Source: Prevotella sp.
GTDB taxonomy: Bacteria; Bacteroidota; Bacteroidia; Bacteroidales; Dysgonomonadaceae
Reading direction: 5' to 3'
Assembly: GCA_031285625.1 (NCBI GenBank)
Contig: JAITVV010000063.1
Coordinates: 62,001 to 126,000 of the forward strand
Length of the DNA: 64,000 nt
Numbering within the stretch: position 1 is the first letter of the stretch; each line of letters opens with the position of its first letter. Made by a program: the position numbers and the translations under genes. Under the pieces are notes generated by a model. It did not search any database and was not told the origin of the DNA. It saw only the letters and a list, made by a program, of their open reading frames with translations. Below, in pieces: positions 16,678 to 26,510 of this stretch.

Positions 16678-19600
16678 TTAGAATTTTACATTTATTCCTA
16701 CTGTAACAGTTTTATTGAGAGGGTAACTATAACCATAATCACCTAATCCTCCTTTACTCTCGTCAGGATTTGTAAAAAATTCAGGATCAATATACTTCAA
16801 TTTTGTAAATGTCAGTAGATTATATGAGCTAACATACACCCTCACACTTTGTATATTCACAGTGGATAGCCATTTCTTAGGAAGAGTGTATCCGAGTTCT
16901 ATGTTCTTAAGTCTCAGATATGCACCATTTTGAATATTGAAATCTGAATTGTAGTTAGGACTTGTTCCTGTATAAGCATAATGACCTGTTATCCATTCTG
17001 TAGCCGGATCGTAAGGACTTGCCGCCGGATCTACCGGACGCCAACGATCTAAGAACTGGGTAAGTGCATTGGTATCTGCCCAAAGAGGCTGATAAAGGAA
17101 TTGCCTTGGAGCGACATAACGTTTGCCTCCCCCCTGCCATAACATTGTAAGATCTATACCTTTCCATGATGCAGATATCGTTAATCCGTAATAGATAAGT
17201 GGAGTCATTCCATTAGTCGCAAGCGGATGTACATCCAGATCATTTATCTGTCCGTCACCATTCCAGTCCTGGTATTGATAATCACCCAAAGTTGTACCAC
17301 GGCCTATATAGACAGGATTGTGATATATCTGATCCCAATTGGTTATGCGGCCATTTCCTCCATACCCCCACCATATATTATTATAACGGTCATTATTATT
17401 CTGGCGCCAGTTAAGGTATGAGTTACCCGGATCCGATTGCTCATAATACAGTGTTTTTACTCTGGTAAATGACATATTCCCTTTCAGTTGATAATGGAAA
17501 TCACCTATACTATTACGATGACTAAGTTCCAACTCAAACCCTCTGGTCATATCACTGTTAAGGTTTTCCTGTGGCTGGGCAGCACCTACAATTCCCGGAA
17601 TTGATTGCGAACGGGTCGCTAATAGCCCTGTACGTTTTCTTTGGAAATACTCGGCAGTCATACCTAACAGTCCATTCCATGCATCGAGGTCTAATCCGAA
17701 GTTTAACATATCAGATTTATACCATGTGATAGCTGTATTTGCTAACCCTTTATTATTTGCGCTATTGACAAATGATCCATCAAAGATATATCCGGATGGT
17801 AATCCTGCACTGTTACCACCTGAAGATGGATAATAATATCCGGTTAAGAAGTTATAATCGTTTGTTGCAGCATCATCAAGCATTCTACCATAAGATCCGC
17901 GTAGTTTCAGATTGTCGATAAATTTGAGAGGTGATTTTTTGAAGAAACTTTCTTCTGATATACGCCAAGCTACCATAACACCCGGAGTCGTTGCCCAACG
18001 TGAATTATCCGGGAACCGGGAAGACGACTCATGGCGTATAGTGAATTCAGCCAGATATTTTCCTGCAAAGTCATATTTAACACGGCCTGCATAAGCATTG
18101 TAAGCATAATCATACAAAGAAGATGCAGCTGTAGACTGATTTATCTGCATCTTATCAGTTATACCTGTGAACAATTGATCAAGCGGCAATAAAAGCTGTC
18201 TGTTACCATAAAAATTATCACCTTCCCTATGTGTATTCTCATAGAGCGCCATTGCTGATATGTTATGCTTTCCAAACTGTCTGTCAAAACCAACCTGCAC
18301 ATTCCACAGATTACCGTCTTTGCCATAAAAATAACGGGCTACTCTATTGGGTGCATCGCTCTGGGCATTCCATGTTCTTGCGGCTCCACCCGAGTCGTAA
18401 AGCTGATAGGCTTTCATGAATTCTTTATTATCATTTAATGTATAGTCATAACTATACATACCTTTCACATATAACCCTTTAACGAATGGAATATCATATC
18501 TCAAAGAAGCATTTGACTGGAACCATTTACTTTTGTAGGAATTAGCTCCTGTTATATCTTTATTCATCATAGTAACAGGATTCTGTAAGCCTCCATTTGT
18601 AGGTTGCCAGTATTGTCCTTCCTCCTCATTGTAATAAACCTGATCCATTGGTTGCATAAGCCACATACCACGAATAATATCATTTGAACTGTATACCGAT
18701 GATTTCCGTTCGTCAAGTAATCCGGATAGGTTCAACTCGAATTTTAGATTCTTAGTGATCTGTGAGGAAATATTACTACGAACTGTATATTTCTCATAAT
18801 TCATCGCATTTGTCTGCAAAAAACTACCTTGAGACTGATACCCGATACTTGCATAATAGCTGAGAGCATCTGTACCCCCTGTTGCACTTATTGTATGCAT
18901 AGTCTGAGGTGCGCTGCTGCGAAGTACTTCCGATTTCCAATCTGTGCTCCTCATAGTTCCATTACGGTAAGCATCGATCTGTTCATCAGTGTATGGACGA
19001 TTGGGACCGTCAACATTATGCATAGTACGTTCATTAAACAATGTCATCCAATCTACAGCATTTGCCAGTTTAGGAAAGTTCGTTGGCATTTGCCATGACA
19101 CATTACCCGAATAGCTAAGGCTGACCTTTCCTTTTTCTCCTCTTTTCGTTGTAACGAGAATAACACCATTTGCCGAATTAACCCCATAAATAGCAGCTGA
19201 AGCATCTTTCAGTACAGAAATACTTTCAATATCTTCTGCATCCAAACGTGCCATGTTACCTCGAGGCACTCCATCAATAACCACCAACGGATTTCCCAAG
19301 CCACGTATATCCATAGAGCCGCTAAACTGTCCCGGCTCGGACGAATTCTGGACTACACGAAGACCGGCAACCTTACCTGTAAGCATATTTTGTACGCTTT
19401 CATTTTTAGTAGTTATAATCTCATCATTTTTAATAGCTGAAACCGCACCTGTAAGAGTGGCTTTCTTCTGCACACCATATCCCACAACTACAACTTCATC
19501 CATAAGCTTACTATCCTCCTTCAATACAATATTAAGGGTGGATCCACCGCTTATCTTAATTTCCTGTGCTATATAGCCAATAGAAGATATTACCAATACG

Positions 19601-19839
19601 GCATTGGGATTTACTTCAATCGTAAATTCGCCATCTACGCTGGTCGCAATACCATTAGTAGTCCCTTTTTCCACGACGCTAGCCCCTATAATAGGCTCAT
19701 TCAGTTCATCTGTAACGACACCTGAAACCTTTGTTTTGGTTTGTTGTGAATAAAGATTTGTAGAAACCAACATAAATATGGCACACATACAAATTTTAAA
19801 CAGGTTAAATAGATTTAAGAAGTTAACTTTAAATTTCAT
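16678..19839 (-). CDS. SusC/RagA TonB-dependent transporter, 1053 aa
   Basis: Outer-membrane beta-barrel importer, partner of the SusD above. Signal peptide (about 1-32), CarboxypepD_reg-like domain (about 35-110, VSGVVTDELNEPIIGASV), plug with DEVVVVGYGVQKK and the SusC signature SVLKDASAAIYGVNSANGV, then the 22-strand barrel ending in aromatic F (TVGINVKF). Full length and intact. A 129-bp gap separates it from the upstream GH92 gene; I see no clear promoter or terminator there, so read-through from the GH38/GH92 part is likely. Confidence 0.96.
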   Translation of the reverse strand: MKFKVNFLNLFNLFKICMCAIFMLVSTNLYSQQTKTKVSGVVTDELNEPIIGASVVEKGTTNGIATSVDGEFTIEVNPNAVLVISSIGYIAQEIKISGGSTLNIVLKEDSKLMDEVVVVGYGVQKKATLTGAVSAIKNDEIITTKNESVQNMLTGKVAGLRVVQNSSEPGQFSGSMDIRGLGNPLVVIDGVPRGNMARLDAEDIESISVLKDASAAIYGVNSANGVILVTTKRGEKGKVSLSYSGNVSWQMPTNFPKLANAVDWMTLFNERTMHNVDGPNRPYTDEQIDAYRNGTMRSTDWKSEVLRSSAPQTMHTISATGGTDALSYYASIGYQSQGSFLQTNAMNYEKYTVRSNISSQITKNLKFELNLSGLLDERKSSVYSSNDIIRGMWLMQPMDQVYYNEEEGQYWQPTNGGLQNPVTMMNKDITGANSYKSKWFQSNASLRYDIPFVKGLYVKGMYSYDYTLNDNKEFMKAYQLYDSGGAARTWNAQSDAPNRVARYFYGKDGNLWNVQVGFDRQFGKHNISAMALYENTHREGDNFYGNRQLLLPLDQLFTGITDKMQINQSTAASSLYDYAYNAYAGRVKYDFAGKYLAEFTIRHESSSRFPDNSRWATTPGVMVAWRISEESFFKKSPLKFIDNLKLRGSYGRMLDDAATNDYNFLTGYYYPSSGGNSAGLPSGYIFDGSFVNSANNKGLANTAITWYKSDMLNFGLDLDAWNGLLGMTAEYFQRKRTGLLATRSQSIPGIVGAAQPQENLNSDMTRGFELELSHRNSIGDFHYQLKGNMSFTRVKTLYYEQSDPGNSYLNWRQNNNDRYNNIWWGYGGNGRITNWDQIYHNPVYIGRGTTLGDYQYQDWNGDGQINDLDVHPLATNGMTPLIYYGLTISASWKGIDLTMLWQGGGKRYVAPRQFLYQPLWADTNALTQFLDRWRPVDPAASPYDPATEWITGHYAYTGTSPNYNSDFNIQNGAYLRLKNIELGYTLPKKWLSTVNIQSVRVYVSSYNLLTFTKLKYIDPEFFTNPDESKGGLGDYGYSYPLNKTVTVGINVKF

Positions 19840-19968
19840 ACTTCATTGTTTTTAAAAGTGTTTGATAAATCATTTATAAAATTTCATCTTTGCCATTGAT
19901 TACTCAGGTTGCAGTATCAAACGATTTCATGTTTTTCATAGATCAGATTTTTAGTTAGTGCATTGAAG

Positions 19969-22317
19969 TTATTTTTTAAGTTCTATATTAGGAGTGTTGG
20001 ATAATTTAATCAGCATATGTCCTCCGTTAACTACATCTGCAAAAGGTAATTGTATCGTATTGTGAGGCTTTCCGTTCACATCGATAGATTCGATATAGAT
20101 ATTATCCTTAGTATTATTCCGGGTTTCTATTACAAACTCTTTACCTTTATAATAGTCTTTATTCAGTTTGATCCTGATCTTATCAAATAACGGGCTACCT
20201 ATCTGGAATGAAGGATCAGGTTGAGTCAGTCCTTTTACATCAAAAAGCCCCATTGCTGCCATTACATACCATGCGCCCAGTTGTCCCTGATCTTCATCTT
20301 GCCCGTAACCATATCCATGAACACCTTCAACTCCGTAAAATTCGTTGCAAATAGCTCTTACCCACTTTTGTGATAAATAGGGTTTTCCTGAAAAATTAAA
20401 TAACCATGAAATATGGAGATTGGGCTGGTTGCCATGGTTGTAATATGTATGTAAGCCTGAAAACGCATCTATAGTTTGTCCGCCGCCAAATATATTTTTC
20501 TGTGATATCTGAAATGTACTATCCAAACGGATATTGAACTCATCCATACCGATAAGGTTAATCAGTTCGTCTATTTGATGAGGAACATAATATGTATACT
20601 GAATCGCATTCCCTTCCTGAAAGCCGATCCATGGGGCAAAAGGATCAAAATCTTTAATGAACTCACCCTTATCATCCCGTGGACGTATCAATTTTGTTTC
20701 GGGGTCAAAGAGAGTTTTCCATCCCTCAGATAGTTTAGATAAAAGTTTATAATCCTCCTCCTTATTCAACTGTTTAGCCATCTGAGCTACAGCATAACTA
20801 CTAAAAGAATATTCCATTGTATGAGATGCTCCAAAACCGGAGCCTTCTGGTGTAGTGCGCATGGACAGATTGGTGGTATATGGAGAATATCCTCTGTTCA
20901 CGAATTGTTCTACGTCGAGCTTTCCTGCTCCTGTCAAACGATCCTTACCATCTATCTCATTCTTTAAAGCGGCTTCATATCCTGTCTCTACATCGAAATC
21001 GCGTATACCGCAATTATAGGCTGCAGCAATTGCAAGACTGGTAAAATTAGTACCTACACCGGACACATATCTGCTACACGCTATACCATCGCCCAGCCAG
21101 CCGGCATCTTTATAAACCAATAGCTGACTCTGAATCCAGTCTGAATAATATTCCGGATATGCAATACTCCACAATTGTGTAAGATTCCAGAAAGCTCCCC
21201 ATATAGCATCAGTATTGTAATGATTATGAATAGGTTTGCCTTTTTCATCTGTAGGAATCTTTCCTATACCTCCATCATTTTTCGGGTATGCTCCATTTAC
21301 ATCACTGGCTAACCCACGGCCCAGTAATGCATGGTACAAGCCTGTGTAAAACTTTACACGATCATTGTATTCCCCGCCTTCAACCTCTATCCGGCCAAGA
21401 TATTCTTCCCATGTATTTACTGCTTTTTTATGTGCCTCGTCAAAAGACATATCTTTTGCCTCGGTTTCCATATTAAGTCTGGCATTTTCTATAGATGTAT
21501 ACGAAAGTCCTATTTTTACGTTTACAGCTTCTTGGTCAGAAGTATTAAATTTGAAATAGAGCCCCGAACCGATACCCGTCTGGCTCCTTTTATCCGGATA
21601 AACCGTATCCTTAACAAAAGAACCGTACGCAACAGGCTCCTTGTCCAGTTCAGCACTGAAATACATAGAAACAGTTGCTCCTTTCTGATAAATATTCACA
21701 TAAACAGGAGTTGTGGTCACCCAGCCTTCTATACGACCGTCCTCAGTATATGCGACACTTGCTTCCTTCACATAACCACTTTCTCCCTGACGATTGCCAA
21801 TATCAAATATGAGGTTTGCCTGATCGGATGCAGGAAATGTATATCGGTGAAAACCAACGCGCTGGGTTGCCGTAAGTTCCGCCTTCACTCCATAATCTTT
21901 CAATAACACAGAATAATATCCCGGACGGGCATATTCATCTTTCTTATCAAAGGAAGAGCGATATCCGCCCTGGACACTATCTAATTTTCCAGGGATAGTC
22001 TGTAAATCGCCTACAGTAGGGGCAATTACAACTCCACCAACCTGAAACTCATGGAAGTTTGCAAATCCTTCGATAGAAGTATGCCTGGCATCATATCCTA
22101 CTGCCTGCCACCCTCCTGTGTTTCCTAAATGTCCATCTGTAGATGGAGCTAGCTTTGCCATACCGAAAGGAACAGCTGCGGGTGTATAAAAGAACCAGCG
22201 TGAATGAGCCGTACCTATATTCGGATCCACATAATCCGACAGTGCCGTTTTCTTCTCACAGGACGTAACCAGGCAAGAAAAAATTAAAATCGTTATTGGA
22301 ATAATTTTTCTTATCAT
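19969..22317 (-). CDS. GH92 alpha-mannosidase lipoprotein, 782 aa
   Basis: Exo-acting, calcium-dependent alpha-mannosidase of family GH92. Lipobox VTSC near residue 19. The N-terminal domain begins DYVDPNIGTAHSRWFF and holds FANFHEFQVGG. The catalytic (alpha/alpha)6 domain includes WNLTQLWSIAYPE, GTNFTSLAIAAAY, and the GH92 C-terminal acidic motif GYGQDEDQGQLGAWYVMAAM. GH92 enzymes cleave terminal alpha-mannose from N-glycans or mannan by inversion; which linkage is cut cannot be read here. It follows GH38 by 19 bp and precedes SusC, so it is part of the mannose-glycan operon. Confidence 0.93.
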   Translation of the reverse strand: MIRKIIPITILIFSCLVTSCEKKTALSDYVDPNIGTAHSRWFFYTPAAVPFGMAKLAPSTDGHLGNTGGWQAVGYDARHTSIEGFANFHEFQVGGVVIAPTVGDLQTIPGKLDSVQGGYRSSFDKKDEYARPGYYSVLLKDYGVKAELTATQRVGFHRYTFPASDQANLIFDIGNRQGESGYVKEASVAYTEDGRIEGWVTTTPVYVNIYQKGATVSMYFSAELDKEPVAYGSFVKDTVYPDKRSQTGIGSGLYFKFNTSDQEAVNVKIGLSYTSIENARLNMETEAKDMSFDEAHKKAVNTWEEYLGRIEVEGGEYNDRVKFYTGLYHALLGRGLASDVNGAYPKNDGGIGKIPTDEKGKPIHNHYNTDAIWGAFWNLTQLWSIAYPEYYSDWIQSQLLVYKDAGWLGDGIACSRYVSGVGTNFTSLAIAAAYNCGIRDFDVETGYEAALKNEIDGKDRLTGAGKLDVEQFVNRGYSPYTTNLSMRTTPEGSGFGASHTMEYSFSSYAVAQMAKQLNKEEDYKLLSKLSEGWKTLFDPETKLIRPRDDKGEFIKDFDPFAPWIGFQEGNAIQYTYYVPHQIDELINLIGMDEFNIRLDSTFQISQKNIFGGGQTIDAFSGLHTYYNHGNQPNLHISWLFNFSGKPYLSQKWVRAICNEFYGVEGVHGYGYGQDEDQGQLGAWYVMAAMGLFDVKGLTQPDPSFQIGSPLFDKIRIKLNKDYYKGKEFVIETRNNTKDNIYIESIDVNGKPHNTIQLPFADVVNGGHMLIKLSNTPNIELKK

Positions 22318-22336
22318 AATAGTGTAGTTAGTTTTT

Positions 22337-25300
22337 CTATTTTTTAGTAATTAGCTTTAATGTTATGCACTCATAGGGTTTAAGCCAGAAAGAAGAATCA
22401 TCAAACTCCTTTGTCTGCTTCTGGTTGTGATTGCATACAAACACTTTTTCAGCTTGTAAGCTTCCCCAGATAAAAGATGAATGAACACTCTGATCGTTCA
22501 TATTCAACAATCTCAATATATATCCATTGCCGTCATCAGAAGGCTTAATTGTGGAAACAGAAATCTGATTTTTCCCTTTAAGCCTGAAGAGAGTTTCTAC
22601 TCCGGCAGGTTTGTCAGATAAAACTGTAATCATCTTTTGTGCCTGCTCCAACCCCTGTTTTTTTAATTGAGGTTCAAACGGATCGAAAAGCTCCAGCGAA
22701 TAGCGGAATATAGTTATGCCCTCCTGTGAAGCTTTATAATTAGTCCTCCACGAATTATTCATCGCCCATGAATAGATTTTGGGAGAAATTATGGCAGAAG
22801 ACCTCCATCCCAAACCACTTTGTTCTGACCGCCAGACATCGCTGCTCATTTCACCCAGCTCTACGAAAGGAGCATCAATTGTTGTCAAATAAATACCATG
22901 GCTCAGGTTACTTGCACTAAGGCAATTTTGTATAGAATAATAGTTCTTATTTACGCCGGTCAACTGTTCACGTTCCGGATGCATTTCACTCATAGCCAAA
23001 TCCATTGAAATCTCACCATGCTCGATATTAAATGGAAAAACAAAGCGAACATTCTCCGGTTTATAGATATTTTTTTTATCTACAGTATTAATAATATCTA
23101 TACGCCCAAGCTCTTTATAAACGGTCACATCTCTCAATAGAGAATGACAACCCGGAGCATCAGATTCAATACGCAATGTAGCAGCTACTTCTCCGTCATC
23201 TAATACTGTTATCCGTTTGATGTTATCCACCCATTGAGGATCTGAAGCGAGCCGTCCGGTATATACATAATCATTCAATCCTCGTTCTGAAGCATAATTA
23301 TATTTTTCTCCTGTTTTAGTCAAGGTAGAAATCGTCCCTTTCACTTTATCTATTTCAATATGTATGATACCATTGTCCAGTACATTATCTTGAATCATAG
23401 ATTTTATTCCGGTATTCTTTCTCGTATCATCTACAATTTGATATACAGAAGAAGAAAGAGCAGCTATCTCTTTTACCACAAAAATCCAGCTTCCATCATG
23501 TAACCTTTGCAACGGGATCAGATTCCCTGACGGTGACATTAAAGCTTTACCTTGCAGGTCTACAGTCTTGTCGATCTTTACAATATCGCTTCTCTTCCAG
23601 AGATTTGTATTGAATACATGTATATAATTTCCATTATCGGATTGAATCCCGTCAAGAACATCCGTATATAGTTTCTTTGATTGGGAATCGGCATTATCTG
23701 CATAGAGCTTTTTACCTGCCCATAATTTCTTGGTGAACTCCGACTCCGGTTCCGGGCCACTGGCTGATGCCCCCCATGTATGTTCGGAGAAAAGAACTAC
23801 ATTTTTCCAAGCTTCTAAGAAATCATTAACAGGAAATAGTTTCGGATTAAGCATTCCCCATAAGATTTCTGTCTGGTTCAACCGCTCAGAACTCTCACGG
23901 TTCATAGCCAGTTCGCGGGCAGTAGACGCAGCACCATCTTCCCAAGTTGGCGTCATATCGCCACTATAAACAGGTATATCATTTTTATACTCCTTCTCAA
24001 ACTCAGAAAAAAGTTCTTTAGTTGTACCTATATAAAATTGGGGAGAATCATATTTTTCATTCCATTCTTTAATGACATCAGGCATCAATTCATCCGGTGG
24101 CCCATTATCTCCATTCACAGTATACCGGAGATAGCATGTAGAGTATGGGTATTCACGGGCTTCCAAGTTTGTCAGATATTCCCATATAGGAGTAAGCCCG
24201 CACACAGAAAGACGGTTTGCCAGCCACCCGTGAAATAAAGAATATCCTCTACCCGTTTGCCAAAATAATATCTTTTCTTTTCCTGATTGCGACTGCCAAT
24301 AGAACGGTTTGTCTCCCCATTTCACATGTAAATGAGCAGCCCTGTCGTTTCCTACTTTTCCATAGAAAGGTACATAATTAGGCCCTGCCGAATAATATTT
24401 AACTCCATTCTGCGCCATTGCAGTAACCATTCCCCAAGATTGTCCCGGAACATCACTCATCATTGCTGTATTAAACTCGACGCCGGTCAAACGGGATATT
24501 TTATGCGCGTCATCAAATAAATGCATCAGTTCTTCCTGCTTGCAAATTCCTGTAAGAATACTACCAAGAGAAGCATCTACACCTAGCGTACCATCCTGAA
24601 TAGCATGAATTATTTTATCATATTTTTCAGTACCTTTATAATGCTCCAGATAACCCATCAGAGCCCATGTAGCCTCAGAATTCCATTTAAACCTCGAACC
24701 TTCGGGGTTACTTGCCGAACGTTCAGCCAACTCTAATGCCCGGTCAAAATTGCGCCACTGTAACTTCATCACATCATCCTGAGCATGAGTATATCCTATA
24801 TCCAAATGTGAATGAGGCAGGAAATAGAGCTTCCACTGGCGCGCACCCGGTATATTGTATTCTTTTTCCACATTTCCCTGACGAGTGGATAGTTTAATTT
24901 TCAGATCGGCGCTTTCTTCCATATATCCGGGAGGAAACAGGGCTTCTACAGAAGATATCCCGATTGGAGAAGGATCTATTACTTTAGACCACGTTTGCCC
25001 GTTTATAGCAAAATCCAATTGACCACCACAATAGAGAGGAGCATCCAATTTCAACACATATTCACGCGAGGGGCCATTATCCGTTTTCAGATAACCTTGA
25101 GATGCCTCAAAAGAAATATCTGATAGTTTATCTAATTTTGCAATCTGCTTATTTTCTTTCTGATAAAATCTAATCTCGCTCAGTCCATAATAATCTATAT
25201 TCTGATGCATATCACTTGCTTCCCTTAGAATAAGCTTGTTGTTACGATCGTAATAATTACCATCCTTAGTGTCTGCTGTTATACAAAGATATTTTATTTT

Positions 25301-25815
25301 AATACCTCCTGTTTCCAATGTGAAGCTTGCAGGTTCGGGATTTCGGCCTACAGATTCTTTTATTATATGATAATCCAGCCCCTTATTCTTTAACAGCTTC
25401 CAAGTCTTTCCATCAGCAGAATATTCAATGTATATTTTTTCAGTCCCCGGCGAGTATGTTGGCTTTGGTTTTGATTCCATATCCTGATTAAGTCTACATG
25501 TACCGGAGCCGGAGTTTTACCAATTTCACACATAAACCAGACAACTCCTTCTTTTGTAAACTCATTTGCACGCACTCTTTCTGCCGACACCTTAGATGTC
25601 CACATTTTCATTCCCAGATTCTGCGCAATATGCATATCATCTTGCATTCCTTCCCCATTTACAGCTTCCATAGCCGTTGCTTTAGGCAATTCACTGCTCG
25701 CAGTAGCAGAAACCTGATCAGAAGGAACTTGAGTATATACTTTTACATTCTGACCAAACAACTGTATGGAGCTTAACAATATACAAAGAGTGATGAAACA
25801 TCTGTTAATAATCAT
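22337..25815 (-). pseudogene. GH38-type alpha-mannosidase, single-base frameshift in an A6 run
   Basis: The long frame 22337-25480 (1047 aa if begun at its first ATG) has the GH38 zinc motif LPHSHLDIGYTHAQDD, the probable nucleophile region MMSDVPGQSWGM and the C-terminal beta-domains. It lacks a signal peptide. The signal peptide and first domain lie upstream in another frame, from ATG 25815 (MIINRCFITL, then LSSIQLFGQ) to about 25440. The two parts join exactly if the A6 run (T6 on the plus strand at 25435-25440) had seven A's: GLKK then IYIEYSADGKTW. The upstream frame otherwise ends at 25390. Either a sequencing error, a real lesion, or a slippage-controlled gene. Intact, it would be about 1160 aa, exported, and the first gene of the operon, acting before GH92. 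Confidence 0.85.
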
Positions 25816-25950
25816 AATTTTAGATTTTCTTTTAGTTTTATCATAGCATCTATTTAGTTTATCTCCTTCAGCGAGTTTTGTGTTTCTCAATAATTATTGC
25901 TGATAATTGGATTTTAGAATATAGTTTCTTTAGTTTAAACTTAGTTTACA

Positions 25951-25964
25951 TATGTATAAACATA
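25951..25964 (-). promoter_or_regulatory. TATGT-N4-ACATA operator upstream of GH38 operon
   Basis: TATGT-ATAA-ACATA. Read on the minus strand it contains TATGTTTA, one base from a -7 element, so the operator may overlap the promoter itself. It lies 136 bp before the GH38 start. Same palindrome as at 12246 and 33940. Confidence 0.58.
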
Positions 25965-26160
25965 GTTTCATGCCGCTAATATATAAAATGTTTTTATTTC
26001 AAGCATAATTTTCATCAATTTTTTTCTAAAAACAGCAAAAAAAATTATATTAACAATTAAATATTTATGAAATAATTATCTTATTATTAATGAAATAATA
26101 GTTATTTATATATAAATGCAAATGGTAATACCGATGTAAGCAAAGTTGTAATTACATAGT

Positions 26161-26182
26161 AATTATTGTTTGAACAATAATT
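26161..26182. repeat. 10-bp-arm inverted repeat in the divergent region
   Basis: AATTATTGTT, two bases, AACAATAATT. Perfect arms, no T-tract, far from either start codon. A second operator or an RNA hairpin are both possible. Confidence 0.5.
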
Positions 26183-26453
26183 AACAAAAACTCAATAAAA
26201 AATAGCTAGAGATGAACTCTAAATCGGATATAAATAATATAAGTCACCTTTATTCGGTACTCCTTATTTTAATTTACCTCTGAATACAAGCTGGAATATC
26301 ACATACGACAACAAATCCCATAATGATAAATATGTATATATATATAAAGATGCAAGTAAAGTAATAATAAATATTAATAGTGAAACAAATAATAAAAAAA
26401 GGTTCTTAATATTTTGAAAATTAGAAAAAACTAGCTTTCTTTACAATTCAATA

Positions 26454-26467
26454 AATGTATGAACATA
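26454..26467 (+). promoter_or_regulatory. GntR-type operator upstream of the GH92 fusion gene
   Basis: AATGT-ATGA-ACATA, identical in 13 of 14 bases to the reverse complement of the site in front of the GntR/MPI pair. It lies 43 bp before the ATG. A weak -7 (TAGCTTTC, 26432-26439) precedes it. Confidence 0.55.
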
Positions 26468-26510
26468 TAGTATATAATAATCTTAAACTAACTATAAACA
26501 CCTATTAATA

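Larger units (their letters stand above)
25816..26510. other. 695-bp divergent intergenic region of the glycan locus
   Basis: Very AT-rich region between the divergent GH38 operon and the GH92 fusion gene. I see no ORF with coding character. It holds two TATGT-N4-ACATA-type operators, one near each gene, and an unrelated 10-bp-arm palindrome near the middle. It is much longer than other promoter regions here, so further regulatory elements or a small RNA are possible. Confidence 0.6.

Noticed and set aside
21331-21906. 191-codon plus-strand ORF
   Set aside because: Antisense of the GH92 gene, no signal or domain.
25435-25440. Programmed -1 ribosomal frameshift at the A6 run of GH38
   Set aside because: The site GAAAAAAT is not a standard slippery heptamer and I see no strong downstream structure; indel or slippage of polymerase is simpler.
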